This document shows, piece after piece, positions 22,690-34,587 of a stretch of DNA of 64,000 nt. The position numbers and the translations under genes were made by a program. Each line of letters starts with the position of its first letter. The stretch's first letter is position 1. Below the pieces are notes generated by a model. It worked only from the letters and a program-made list of their open reading frames with translations, was not told the DNA's origin and ran no database searches. The DNA lies in NCBI GenBank assembly GCA_963576565.1, contig OY755047.1, positions 35,865,851 through 35,929,850 of the forward strand, in the 5' to 3' direction. Origin of the DNA: Aspidapion aeneum (lineage: Eukaryota > Arthropoda > Insecta > Coleoptera > Brentidae).

Positions 22690-23710
22690 TTCGATCTCCC
22701 GTACATTAGCACAGTACTTGTCTAACTATTTCGTCATCATCCAGACAGTCTGCATTCGGTCTCTTCTGTTATTCTGAGCAGTACTGGCACTCTAGGTCGG
22801 CAGTGACCCGTACAAAGTCCACTCACTATAATACGGATCTCCTGAATGGTAAGTCCAATGATGTTCCTGGCTCTTTTTCTACGAAGTCCCTTAATGAACT
22901 CTTTAGAGTTATCAAGTTCTGGTAGATTTATCCAGTATTGTTGAAGCTGCTCTCCACCTGTTTTGATATGGTTAATTGAATAAAGCAGTAGGTTGGGTTA
23001 GGTTTATTTATGAGTTGTGCGAATGTCTCCGTCCACTGCGACTCAAGTGGTCTATTGTGGCTCATCCCAGCTTAAATATCCCCAATACCTATCTCCTTTA
23101 GGAAGCAAATCAGTTTGTGTGGTGACAATTCCTCAAGGTCCCAAGGCTAGTTCTCTGACGTGCTACATAGTAGCTGATTAAATGTAGTGGCGTTTCCTCC
23201 TCAACACTACAGAACCTACATCCTGGTGTGTTACTTACTCCCATTCTGTTCATGTGTTTGTCGAGTAGGCATAGGCCTGTGTATAGCCCTGTGATTATTA
23301 GGCTTTTGAGTATTGTTGTCCAGGAGTAGCCCGCCAGTTTTGAGTCCCCTTTCTAACAACCCACTCTCCTATTTCTTTCGCGACTGTAGCTTTAGGTAAG
23401 ACAAGGTAAGGCTCCGGTCCAACCAACGCGGATTCTGCTCCCGCCCTGGCTAGTGCGGCTGCATTTTAACTACCCTCAACTACCGTGTGGCTTGCACCCA
23501 TACAAGACTGACCTTGTTGGTTTTGCTGGCCTGTCTCAGGGTTTGAAAGCAATTTCAGATTAGTCTAGATTGAACTTTGTATGAGCTTTATGCTTTTAGA
23601 GCTGATAAGCTATCTGAGACGATTTTGATGCCTTTGTTTGAGAAGCCCCTGCAGGTAATCTCTCTACCGTCTACTTCTATTTCATGAAGTTCTGCTTGGA
23701 ATATGGTTGC
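22690..23710 (-). pseudogene. LINE debris: RNase H domain and C-terminal zinc motifs
   Basis: Reading the minus strand from 23710 leftward, broken frames give IFQAELHEIEVDG and IKIVSDSLSALKA, the RNase H Glu and Asp blocks of LINEs that carry RNase H (I/R1/Jockey-like groups). Next comes a degenerate RNase H end, then CRFCSVEEETPLHLI, the C-terminal Cys-Cys-His motif. A second, related 3' end follows at 22740-22960 (IIVSGLCTGHC, EETECRL), so two partial copies lie head to tail. Stops and frameshifts occur throughout. Confidence 0.65.
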
Positions 23711-23719
23711 TAAGTTTCC

Positions 23720-24388
23720 GAGTCCCACTGATATTTTAGTCTGTGGTCCCGTCACACCCAATTTTTTATTTTATATCCATCGGTATATCATACGTAGTCG
23801 GCCTTTACCAGTTCAACAGGTCTCTCCCGCCATTCCTCCCTCATGGCTTATACCCACCTTAACGAAAATTATTGAAGACCTGTCACAAACTGTAATAAAT
23901 TATAGACCCGAAATATAATATTTTTTTAATTAAAAATAATTAAAATATATAAAACATAAATATAAACACAATAACAATATAAATCCCTCACTTTCTTTAC
24001 TTTATTTCGCTTGTTCAGCTTAAAGTTCATACTGCTGCATATTCTACTATTTCTTGAATATCGTCAAAATGTTTTTCTGTAAGCACTTCCGTGGCAAGAC
24101 GAAAACTCGTTAAACTAATTTAATAATTTCGCTTTAAAGCCAACACGAGGAATACCTTTAAACTTTTTAAGCGCTTAAATATAATTTTCTTTCGGTACTG
24201 TTTCCCCGTTTATAAGACGTAGATAATCAGACTGGTATTTTTAACAAATAGGCTAAAAAGCATCTCCTTTTATTCGTCCGTTTCAGATCACCATCGAACC
24301 CTAAAAAGAGTTTAAATTTATCAGCCCCCTTCGGTTCGTGTAATGTCATACAGGAAGTACATAGAAATAAGGTCACTCATCGTAAAGC
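23720..24388. other. Unassigned AT-rich non-coding DNA
   Basis: No coding signal or terminal repeat was recognised. Confidence 0.45.
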
Positions 24389-24678
24389 AAGCTTTATAAT
24401 AGGTAGCGAAGCCTGACATTAATTTTATATTTTGTGGTTATAATTTTTACATGTTTTCCTCGGTTTTGCATTAGGGGGCTCGTTCCTATTTTAAAAATGT
24501 GGTTTTAAAACAGTCTAAAGATCTATTTAATAGAATATAGTTTTGGTAACTTTAGACTGTGTAAAACAACATATTTAAAATAAACCCGAACCGCCAATAC
24601 GAAACCGAGGAAAACATGTCAAAAATAATAACCAAAAAATAGAAAATCATTGTCAAACTTCGCTTCCTATAAAGCTTG
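24389..24678. mobile_element. Foldback element with about 135-bp arms
   Basis: The left arm (24389-24526) and right arm (about 24541-24678) are imperfect reverse complements, sharing AAGCTTTATA, ACATGTTTTCCTCGGTTT and CAGTCTAAAG, around a short loop. Distinct from the foldback at 20084. Target duplication not resolved. Confidence 0.75.
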
Positions 24679-25029
24679 TATTGCCTTTAAGAAAGGATTG
24701 TTTGCGGTTGCGGTTAAAGTCCAAAATTTAATTTTTGAATTTTGTTTAAAATTATTTTTTCAAATTCAAATAAGTTATACTTCTCTTTGATTTAAATAAC
24801 AACAAAAAATGCTTAAACTTAAATTGCTAGAAAATTTAATTTTTGGGGTTAAGTTTGCAACCAAAGCACCCAACAAATCTCCAAGGCTAGTTTTAAAATT
24901 TTCCAACGCGGGAAAATCGGTGACGTCATTAATTTCAATAAAAATGAACATTTTCGCGCTATAATTTTTTACAACTTTCGAAGGAAATTATCTTAACAAG
25001 AATGCCTTGCCGAGTTAATTTCTGTTTTC

Positions 25030-25840
25030 TGTAATGAAGCACGACATCAGTTGACAGTTTCTCGTTGGTATGGAGAACTCAAGCTTGGACGGATTACTCT
25101 TAGTGACGATTCAAGGCCAGGTGTCCCAATCACGAAAGATCGAAATGTGACATATATGGCGAGATTGAGGCTTCATTGGGGATTCTAAACACCTCAATTC
25201 GAAAAAAAGAAGTAAAAAGAAATAATTTTTCTACTGGATACCACATCTGTTTTCTGAAGAACAGAAAGAAGCCAGGGTCAATTGGTGTCAGAAAACTAGA
25301 TGGTTTTGAGGCAGAAAACTTAAAAATCGTGTACAGCATTGTCAGTTGTGATGAATCGTGTCGATTTACTTATTTGAACCCGAAAATAAATGTCATTCGT
25401 CTGTTTGGGTGTTCCAAGATGAATAGAAACCAACAAAAGTCATCCGTTGCTACGAAGTGTAACCAAAACAGTTACTACTTATTACTATTATTACATCACC
25501 ATCTGTTTGCCGAAAGTCATTGCTGAGCATCAAAAAACGAACCCCGAACGACCAATCATCCTCCACCAAGAAAATGCAAATTCGCACAAAGCACACAAAA
25601 ACATTGAATTTTTAACGATTTCTATACTTTTCCGAAAATCAACAATAAGCTGCGTCGTGAAAGATTTCAGTCGCGAAAAGAAGCAGTTGACGCCTTCAAG
25701 AATGCAGTTTTGTCAGTATCAAAAAACGAGTGGAATTACAGCTTTGACAACCAGTTTGAGCGCATGCAAAAGTGCATTTTAGTGGAGTATACTTCGAGAA
25801 ACAATCAATTCTTTAGAAGTTATCTATTGTTTTATTTCAG
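25030..25840 (+). pseudogene. Mariner transposase relic
   Basis: Broken frames across this stretch match a mariner (Tc1/mariner superfamily) transposase, which would cut and paste the element at TA sites. Visible pieces in order are HQLTVSRWYGELKLGR (DNA-binding part), SCDESC (the first catalytic Asp block), TICLPKVIAEHQKTN and RPIILHQENANSH (second catalytic block, where the usual Asp is Glu). A C-terminal piece in another frame (SKNEWNYSFDNQFERMQKCI) ends near 25785. The third catalytic block is missing. Many stops and frameshifts show it is long dead. Confidence 0.85.
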
Positions 25841-26317
25841 CTGTATATGCAAAACTTAAAAGACAACCCTTACAGGCAAATTATCGATCACTGCCCACTA
25901 GATTACCATTCCAGGTCTAAAATTCTACAAGAAGATAAAAATATCACTTTCATTGTTTAGTTATCTAGGTTCCTGTTTTAAAATCGCTTTTTAAGAACCG
26001 AGCACTTAGCAGAGTAGACTTATGAATAGTTTTTAATGTAATTTAGCATACCCTTTGAACAGTCGCAGTCTTGTGGAAAATATACAAATTTCAAAACTTT
26101 TAATTTGAGTTGGCTGTTTTATCCTAACTCAGGCAAATTATTTTAAATTGTTTTTAATGGAAGTTTTTACAAGTAATGTAGTACAAGAATAAAATTAGCT
26201 TAGCTGACTCAGAGCTTCTGTTTTTACCCTCAATTTACACCCACAATCCACGGAGGGAAGCAATTAAAATCAAGAGAATTTCGACTTCCCAAAAGGACAA
26301 CATTTAAAAATAGTCAC
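25841..26317. other. Unassigned AT-rich DNA downstream of the mariner relic
   Basis: No gene or repeat recognised; the mariner 3' untranslated region and terminal repeat may lie here but could not be defined. Confidence 0.4.
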
Positions 26318-26323
26318 CTAAAC

Positions 26324-27059
26324 CAGAGGCGGCTCGTGGAATTAAAATTTTTTAAGTGCCTCTACCAATTTTTTCGGCCATCGAGTAGGCCATTTTATCA
26401 TTAAATTTAGAACAAATAATTAAGATAAGATATTTAGTTAGATATTAGTTATCTATTATTATTGTTTTTATAAATAAATAGTAAATGTATCATACCTAGT
26501 TTTTATATTTCACAAACATGTTTTGTATGCAAAATGAAGGCTGTAAATTCTTTAATAACCAATTCATTGAAATTTGGAATTTCTTAAATCATTTTTTTCT
26601 TAATAGACAACATTGCGAAGGCAGTTAATCTATTCTCACCCATTGTAGTAAAGAAGAAAATTTAATTGTTTTTAAATATTGCACACCAATGCTATCAGAA
26701 TTAGAAACTTCCGCTATTTTCGTAACTACGAAATCGTCGAAATCAAAATAATACCGACCGATAACGCCAAGTACACAAATTTAAAGTGCACATAAGGTGC
26801 TGTAACAGCCAACGCTAACCGTGGAAGCGGTGAGCATCACAAGGGTGCAGGCGGCATCGATCCTCGCAATTTCCGCATAAGAGCACAACCGAAGTAAGGC
26901 ATAGATTCTATGTACTCTAAAATTCATGGACATGTCGTCAACGCTTTATATATTTCATAATTATTAAAATGCGACAATATCTACGGTGCATAGAATTTGG
27001 TTCCAGTAAACCGCGGCAATGATACGAAGTAACTATATAGAGAGAGAGAACCGCCACTG
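26324..27059. mobile_element. 736-bp non-autonomous hAT-like element with 6-bp target duplication
   Basis: The left end CAGAGGCGGCTC and the right end GAACCGCCACTG form imperfect terminal inverted repeats (10 of 12). The direct repeat CTAAAC flanks exactly at 26318-26323 and 27060-27065. CAG...CTG ends fit hAT; a 6-bp duplication is shorter than the usual 8 but is described for some hAT subgroups. No transposase is encoded. Confidence 0.75.
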
Positions 27060-27065
27060 CTAAAC

Positions 27066-27943
27066 TCAACCTAAAAAAAAGTCACCTGAATTCAAAAATA
27101 ATACCCATAGCAAAGGGATTGGAAGTTATAAATGAGACGCTCCTGACATTTTTCTAAAGTCATACTAATAGCCAAAAGTACACCAGTCTATTTTTTTAAG
27201 GGATAAGTGCCTCATATACACACATTCATTAACGCAATATGTGTCATCTTCAAAAAATATGTAGAAATTCATATGCTTGATTGGTCGTGTGTGACCATCG
27301 CAGCAAACCAAAGTTGAATGGAAAGGAACGACGCCGACGGTAAAAAGAAAACAAATACCTAACAACAGTATTTTAATAAAATGAAATACTAATATAGTTA
27401 TTTGACATTTTTTGTATCTGAATGTTGGTGGGTGTTGTCACGTGTTGTTTTCAAAGTTAGTAGAAAAACTGCTGTAGATATTTGTGTTCACAGTTAAAGA
27501 CTTGTCGTATCGCACGGTCCGTAAATAAACCGGTTGTCTGGTAACTCCCAGCCAATAAGAACTCGGCAGCCTATGACGCGGCAATATGCCTGCTCCACGA
27601 TCATTAAAGAGAGACCTATACGGTATATTATGAGAGATATAAAGTTAGATGCCGCAAAAATACCAAAATTCAAATAATTTAAAAATGTATGCTAAAAATT
27701 CCAACAGTTTTATAAATATCAGATTCAGCACACGATTATAAATACTTTTCCTAAGTTAATTCGACACTCTTGTTCATATTAATTTAACGCCGAACACTGC
27801 AGTATTGATTTTTTTTGTGGATAGAAGATAATTAAAATGAGTTTTTTTTTGAGAAATTTTATCAAAAATATTAAAAGAAAGGAAATTGAAATGACTTTAA
27901 GTCGATGGCAGTAAGGGAACATTCATAAATTACATAACATAAG
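27066..27943. other. Unassigned DNA with a short dispersed repeat
   Basis: The segment 27510-27555 (AAATAAACCGGTTGTCTGGT) recurs in inverted orientation at 36355-36410. Nothing else recognised. Confidence 0.45.
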
Positions 27944-28455
27944 TGGGTGGAGTCCCGAAAAGAGTGGTCCTTGGTATTTTCCCCAAAAAACGAAAAAATA
28001 CCCTGAAAAACACCCCTTTGGGATTTCTATAAAAAAGGTTAATTTTGTGATGTTTTAAATTAGTTTCGCCCACGTTAAGACTTACCAGTTTGTTTTCTGC
28101 AGCTTCGCTCGTCTTTATCAGTGATGGTAGGACCGATCCGGGTTTTCACTCCCGAAAATAGTTTTAAGGTTTTTTGTTGCGATGCGTTCTCGGCAAAAGT
28201 TTCGACGGAAGTGTTTTGCTTTCTCTTTCTGGCGCAGGTCGGCGCTTTCCAAAAAGTCAAAACGTGGTTTTATCGCGATTTTAACAAAAGCTGACAAAAG
28301 TCATATGACCAAAAAAGGTCCCAAAAAGGTGCTAAAAATCGCTTTTCCCAAAATAGGATTTTACAACCCAGGTGATTATTAAAAATCTTAACCCCGCATT
28401 TTTAATAAACAAAAACAATTTCAAATTAAAAATAAAAACAAACGGTTTCTAGCCA
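27944..28455 (-). repeat. BEL-A 3' LTR
   Basis: Shares diagnostic variants with 34588-35103 (for example TCTTTATCAGTGATGG and GTGTTTTGCTTTCTCTTTC) that differ from both BEL-B LTRs. Confidence 0.9.
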
Positions 28456-28678
28456 TTCCCCCCACCATAAAAATCTTAAATTTTTATACGAAAAAGGTTC
28501 AGGCCCAAAAGAGAAAAAAAAAATAAAAATTAAAATTAAACATTATTTGCCACACTATTTCTTGCAGCAAACTGAATGTTATCCCAAAAAATTCTAATTG
28601 GTATTTATTTGATTCAATGCAATCAAATAACTAAAATGGACATCACACACATGATTTTGGAAATTGGTAAATTGGTAT

Positions 28679-29638
28679 CTAACGAGCTGGCACAGGGCAA
28701 ACTTTGACCAACGGTCTGTCAAGGAAACCTTTCGCGGTTTTTACTTGAACTATCCTTGGTATTTTGTCGGGACTCAAGTAAATTTGAACAATACGACCGA
28801 GCGACCACCTCAAGGGCGGCAGATTCTCGTCCTTCAACGCAACGAGTGCACCAACCTTAGGAAGATTGTCAGGAGTATTCCAATTTTCTCGCTGCTGCAA
28901 CGAGTGCAGGTATTCAATATGCCACCGTCGCCAAAAATGCTGGTGCATTTTCTGCACAAGTTGCCAGCGAGTCAATCGATTTTGTTTAAAATCTACCAAG
29001 TTCTCATCAGGTGGGGAGGTCAAAGGTTCAAGGGTCAGGAAGTGACCAGGTGTTAACGACTGTAAATCGTTAGGATCAGGGCTGAGGCTGCAAAGAGGTC
29101 TCGAATTGAGAGTGGCCTCTATTTGGATTAAAACTGTCATCAACTCCTCAAAAGTCATGATCTGGTTGCCAACAATACGACGCAGGTGTGTCTTTGTGGA
29201 TTTCACTCCAGACTGGTGCAGACCACCAAAGTGTGGACCAGCTGTGGGATTAAATGCCACTTGATGGACAACGTTTCGGCGGCTTGACGACAGTACCCAA
29301 TTAAGAGGTTATTAGCCCCAGTCAGGTTAGTTCCTTGGTCGCTGTACAACGTGGAGCAACGCCCTCTTCGCCCTACGAATCTACGAAGAGCTGCTAAGAA
29401 AGCTTCAGCGGACAAGTCGGAGACTGCTTCAAGGTGGATGGCCTTAGTTGAAAAACAAACAAAAATGCATCCATAAGCCTCGACGCTTAGCTAAGGTAAT
29501 TTGGAATGGTCCCATAAAATCCACACTAACATTGGAAAAGGGTTTCAATTGAGACACTCTGGTTTTTGGTAAGTCACCCATGTAGGGATTATATGGTTTT
29601 GGGTTGGTTCGAACACAGGTGAAACAATCAGCAATCAC
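28679..29638 (-). pseudogene. BEL-A integrase, fragmented
   Basis: Three frames (29444-29638, 29203-29415, 28679-29260) cover the integrase. CFTCVRTNPKP is the Cys half of the zinc motif; the His half is lost in a 31-base deletion near 29723 that BEL-B lacks. VSVDFMGPF and YSDQGTNLTG carry two catalytic Asp residues and PHFGGLHQSGVKS has Gln where BEL-B has the catalytic Glu. A further deletion of about 17 bases near 29480 breaks the frame. The C-terminal domain (LTRWQLVQKMH, EYLHSLQQRENW) is intact to the stop. Confidence 0.9.
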
Positions 29639-32559
29639 CTTGTGTATCGCTCGTTTAACAGATAGGATCCAGAACTGTTAAGCAAGGAGGTATTCCAACA
29701 GGCGAGGTCCTGGATGCCCATGGTTAGTCTATGGTCACGTGGTAACAACATTGGATGCTTAACTTCATAAGCCAAATCGGTGTGACGTAAGCGTCCCCCC
29801 ACCCAAAGGACACCCTGGGAGTCCAAAAAGGGGGTTAGCTTGCGAAGAGGTTTGGAACATGGTTTGCCTTTTTGAAGCCTCTTCAAATCATCAAAAAATG
29901 TCTCCTTTTGCACAATCCTAACCATGATGCAAAGTGCAAAATACAATTCCTCATAACAGAGTGCCTGAGAGGTAGCTAGGAAAGTCGGATCCTTTTTTAA
30001 TCGATAGGGCCTCAAACAATAAGCAAATATTCCCTGGTTTTTTCGCAAGGAGGAAAATTTATCCAACAATGTAGGAAGCACACCTGGGACTTGTGCAGTA
30101 GTAACAAGAACTATACGATTCTCTTCAAAAGGTACATCCATTTCCTCAACTTTCATGCTATTGGAAATGGGCCAATATTCAATACTAGATAACAACCATG
30201 GAGGTCCGGTGAGCCACAAAGAGTGGTCAACAAACTGACTTGGAAGCAAATTCCTTGACAGGCAGTCAGCTGGATTCTCAACACCACTTATATGGTACCA
30301 ACAATCAGGAGAGATTTTCTCTTGAATGGTTGTCACACGGTTTGCAACAAAAACCTTCCTTTTGGAAGGGCTGGTTTTTATCCATGCTAGGGCAACTTGA
30401 GAGTCAGACCAAGCATAGATTTTATCTATAGGTACAACTTCAAAATTGGTAACAACAAATTCCATCAGATCTGCCAACAACAAGGCAGCACACAGCTCTA
30501 AACGAGGAATTGATATAGTCTTCAGCGGGCAAACTCTACTTTTTGCACATAATAGAGCGACTGAAATTTTACCATCTGGGTGGATTTGGCGAACATATAT
30601 CACACCACCATAAGCTACACTGGAAGCATCACAGAAACCATGGATTTCTGTGGTAACAGCTGTGTGTCTTACCACATAGCGAGGTATAGAAATGGTAGAC
30701 AACAAAGGTAATTGTGTGACATATTGCTGCCACTGAGTAACAACATCAATACATGGTTTTGCATCCCAAGAAAGACCTTCAAGCCACAGACGCTGGATAA
30801 GAACCTTGGCAACCAATACCACAGGAGCCAAAAATCCTAAAGGATCATAGATCCGAGCAATCTCTGAGAGTATAACTCTCTTGGTACAATCTCTGCTAAT
30901 TGGCTTGACAGAATATGAAAAGGCACCAATGGCAGGGTTCCACTGTAAGCCCAAAATTTTCAAAACAGTGTTGTCCTTTTCTTCAAAGGAAATATTCTGT
31001 TGATGGCTTTTTGGAATGGCAGCTAGGAGTTCCGGGCAGTTTGAGGTCCATTTTCGGAGTTCAAAGCCCCCACAGCTTAACAATCCAATAAGCTGTTTTT
31101 GAAGCTCCAAGCCATGGTCTATTGACAAGCTCTTTTTTATAACATCATCAACATATGAGGAATCCAATAATATGGAAGAGGCAAGAGGGTAATCCTTTCC
31201 ATGGTCAGCTACTAACTGATGTAGAGTTCTAATAGCTAAGTACGGGCTACAATTCAAACCATATGTCACTGTGTGGAGGTTCCAATCTTGGATAGGTTTA
31301 AAGGGGTCAAATCTCCACAGGATTTTTTGGTTTCTGACATCTTTGTTATTCACAACAATATTTCTAAACATCTGTCGTATGTCTGTACTAAAAACAAATG
31401 GGTAAAATCTAAAACCTAACAAGATTTTGGTTATATCATTTTGTAGCTTTCGCCCTGGAAGCAAGACATCATTAAGGCTCAATCCATTAGAGCTACTAGC
31501 TCCACCATCAAAAACAACTCTGATGCGTGAGGTCCCATGCTCCTCCTTAACTACACAATGGTGTGGAACATAATAAGAAGGATTTTCAAATGACGAGCTA
31601 GGTGTCATGTGACCCTGGTCTACATAATCTTGCATAAAATCATTATACAACTGACGAAGAGGTGGGTTTTTAGAAAGTCTCATTTCCAAAAGATTAAATC
31701 TCCGAAGGGCTTGGTTTCTAGAGTCACCTAAATCTGGAGGCGAGTCTCTAAAAGGTAATCTCACAATATATTTCCCGGAAGGATCTCTCGAGAAGGTTGA
31801 TTGGTAAATATCCTCACACTTTTCCTCCTCCTCATTGAGGGGGATCTTTTGAGGAACACACTCAATTTCCCAAAATTTTCTCATAGTATCACTGAGAGCA
31901 CAACTATTTGGGTTAACTATGGTAGTCAACAAATTAACAAATTTTGAGGGGGTAGATTTATTAAAGCCTCCAAAAAATAACCAACCAAATATGGTATTCA
32001 TGGCAGAAGGTCCACTTTGTCCCTTCACAAAACCTGGAACAAGCATCTGGCCAAATAAATCAACTCCAAGCAAAATATCAACATCACTGGGCCTTCCAAA
32101 ATCTGGATCAGCAATTTCTAATCCTTCTAAATAAGGCCACTGTGACAAATTATTTTTTACACAAGTAGAAGGGGTAGGTCCACAAATTTTAGAGGTAATG
32201 ATAGCTTCACATCTAAAAAAACTATCTGGGAAGTTCTTAGAACAAATCTCAATGTTCATAGTTCCATGAGACACATTACAACTCATATTATTTAAACCAT
32301 GGACTGGTGTATTATTAGGAATAATAGGCAATTTCAATTTGTCAGCACAAGACAAGGATATGAAACTCGCTTCACTTGCTGTATGTAAGAGGGCTCGGCA
32401 AGGAACAAGTTCATGTTGGTTATTTAAAATCAGAACCTGAGCGGTAGCAAAAAGAACTGATTTCACTTCAATTGGTTCACTATGGTTTACAATGGTGGAT
32501 GTACACATGGTACTTCTAGGGGTAGTACTATGGGAGGTGGTGCCAACAGGGTCAACCAC
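29635..32559 (-). pseudogene. BEL-A pol: protease, reverse transcriptase, RNase H
   Basis: A 974-codon frame without internal stops. The protease motif reads LLHTASEASF: the catalytic Asp is replaced by His (BEL-B keeps Asp), so the protease is dead. The reverse transcriptase has SRIRVVFDGGAS, VFSTDIRQMFRNI and SSYVDDVI (YVDD). RNase H follows with IHGFCDASSVAYGG, IPRLELCAALL and YAWSDSQVALAW, holding its Asp, Glu and Asp. The connector (VLWVGGRLRHTDL) leads into a frameshift after HRLTM. The frame begins just after the 334-bp insertion at 32555. Confidence 0.93.
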
Positions 32560-32888
32560 ATTTTTAGAAAAATGTGGTTGATCCTAGTTTTTTAATATCT
32601 AGTTATATGGGACCTGCAAAATTTGTTGGTAGGTTTTTGTTTTTATTTTGTATAAACTTGATGTTTATAAATCCAAGCGAATTATTTTTATTGTTAGTTT
32701 CACACTTTGTATTAGGTTCGAAACCGGTCGGGTTAAAATTGGATTTTTGAATGAATAAACAAATTTCTTGAGAACAAGAGATCTTTTATTGATCAAAATT
32801 TAAAGGTTTTAAGTGTGGAGTAAAGGACAAATCCCACCAAATCAGTTGAAAAAATGCTCCACGAGGGGAACTTCAAACAAAAATATCA
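32555..32888. mobile_element. 334-bp insertion between gag and protease of BEL-A
   Basis: BEL-B runs straight across this point with an open frame, so the segment is extra in BEL-A. TCA is duplicated at its edges (32552-32554 and 32886-32888). One end carries a hairpin (ACCACATTTTT / AAAAATGTGGT). The rest is AT-rich with no frame. No terminal inverted repeat or poly(A) was recognised. Confidence 0.65.
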
Positions 32889-33604
32889 TTTGGACTCTTT
32901 TTCTTTCTAAAACACAAAAGAGTATTGTGACGTCCTGCGCAAAATGAACACGACTCAGTATGCGGACACTGGTTCACAGGGTGGTTTCTAAAACAATTGA
33001 AACAAAGGTGTTCCCTTTTTATAAGGGCATGTCGCTGTGAGACTTCCATTTCCAAAAATTTATCACACTTAATAAATGGGTGAAAGCCTTTCTGTTTACA
33101 ACAGCTGCAATGGTCAATTTGGGTGGTTAAACTATAGGGTGGTTTACTTGTCCTTCTCCCTCCACCCTGGCGATGAGAGGGGGAAACAGACACAGCATCA
33201 AAAGAATTGTCCAAAAGACAACAATTTTCAAGAGCACGACAATTCTGCTCTAGAAAGGTAAACAAACTTTTATAGGTTGGGATCTCTTTGGTGCTATTCT
33301 CAACTTCAAATTTCTGCTTAAGAGTGGGATCAATCTTCTGTAGAAGAAGGTTCATTTTAATAAAATCAAGAAGGTCTAAATCATTAAAATTTGAAAGGGC
33401 TTCAAGATTTTCACGAAATGTGGACAAAAGTTTTCTTAAATCCCGAGAGCTATTACTCTTAGCAGTAAGTACAGAATAAACCGAAGACCAATAGTGGGTT
33501 ACAAGGCGTCTCTTATTATTGTATGCGAGCCTATAATTAGATGCTACCAATGGAATATTACGAATAACTGATTGTGCTTCACCTACAAGGGCTGTAGAAA
33601 GCAC
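32873..33604 (-). pseudogene. BEL-A gag, C-terminal part with zinc knuckles
   Basis: The nucleocapsid half of gag. Cys/His clusters CSCCKQKGFHPFIKC, CFNCFRNHPVNQC and CSFCAGRH would bind element RNA. Upstream lies the end of the Pao-type gag core. About 21 bases present in BEL-B near 49967 are missing near 33519. The frame ends in the 334-bp insertion instead of running on into the protease. Confidence 0.88.
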
Positions 33605-33615
33605 TTGAAATTTAG

Positions 33616-34085
33616 CTATATCTGAAAGTTCATCACCTTATCATGAACTAAACTATTAAATAAATCAAGAAAGGTAGGCCACGCCCTTAAATCTGTGCCA
33701 TTGAAGGCAGGCAAACTTATTTTTTGAATTTCTAATCCTCGGGTAGGATCAGAAACCGAGACAGGTGAGGGTAGCCTTTGTTGGCTTGAATCCGGGAAAA
33801 GGTCCCTAGCTATAGACCTTATTGAATACTTTACATCATCAAATGATTCTACTAACTCACCCTGATTATTTTCTTGTTCCTCTGTAAGGTCTAGCTTAAC
33901 AATGTCGAAGTGAAATTGGTCAAATTGACTACACTGAGTCTCAAAGTCAACTAAACACATTTTAAAAGCTCGAATTTTGGTAGCGTTGCTAGGATCAGAT
34001 TGTGCATCTAAGGTTTTGCAAGTGTTGTTTTCACCCGCGTCAATATGGAGGCTTGCTGTTTCTTAAGAGATTTTAACTCACTCAT
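33616..34085 (-). pseudogene. BEL-A gag, N-terminal part
   Basis: The ATG at 34085 corresponds to the BEL-B start at 50544. A one-base deletion near 34010 shifts the frame relative to BEL-B, and a second small change near 33640 breaks it from the C-terminal half. The main readable part (33616-33960) contains ISLPAFNGTDLRAWPTFLDL, the Pao-gag signature. Confidence 0.85.
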
Positions 34086-34587
34086 CCTTAAGCCACAACA
34101 AACAAAAAGGTTAAATGATCTAAAAATTGGGTAAACGCACTAAAACACAGGTACGATGTTTCGCGGTCGTTCAAAAAACTCAAGACCGACAAAAACAAGG
34201 TTCAAAATCAAAAAATTAATAAACAAAACGGTCGTTTTGTCATCAAAAATTATAGGTTAGGTAGGCGTCATATGTCATGGAACATATGATTTCAATGGTG
34301 CCAACCGTCGAAAACAATAAAATTTTCTTTTTCTATGGTCGAAAACCAAAACAAGGCCAACAAAAAAAAACTACAATGAACCAATTTTTACCAGTTTCCT
34401 ATTCAAAGGTGTGATGTTGCGCGCGCACATACAGCAGCGCACATCAAGGAACGCAAAAACGGTTTCACAAAAAAAACTGAAATAAAAACGTGTTTACTGC
34501 AAGAAAAACCCACTTGGTAACAGGCAAATTCAGACAAACTGCATCCCCAAACTGCTTTTTCAAAAATTAGGCTACCGAAGGACCAAA

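Noticed and set aside
25176..25526. Intact gene at 25176-25526
   Set aside because: Part of the frame covers mariner transposase pieces but it also crosses shifted segments; it is a relic, not a gene.
28075..28382. ORFs of 61-66 codons repeated at 28.1, 34.8, 38.8 and 51.3 kb on both strands
   Set aside because: They lie wholly inside the four BEL LTR copies; the repetition reflects the LTR, not a gene family.
32555..32888. Intron in the BEL-A transcript
   Set aside because: No GT-AG or AT-AC ends in any alignment of the junction; an insertion with TCA edges is simpler.
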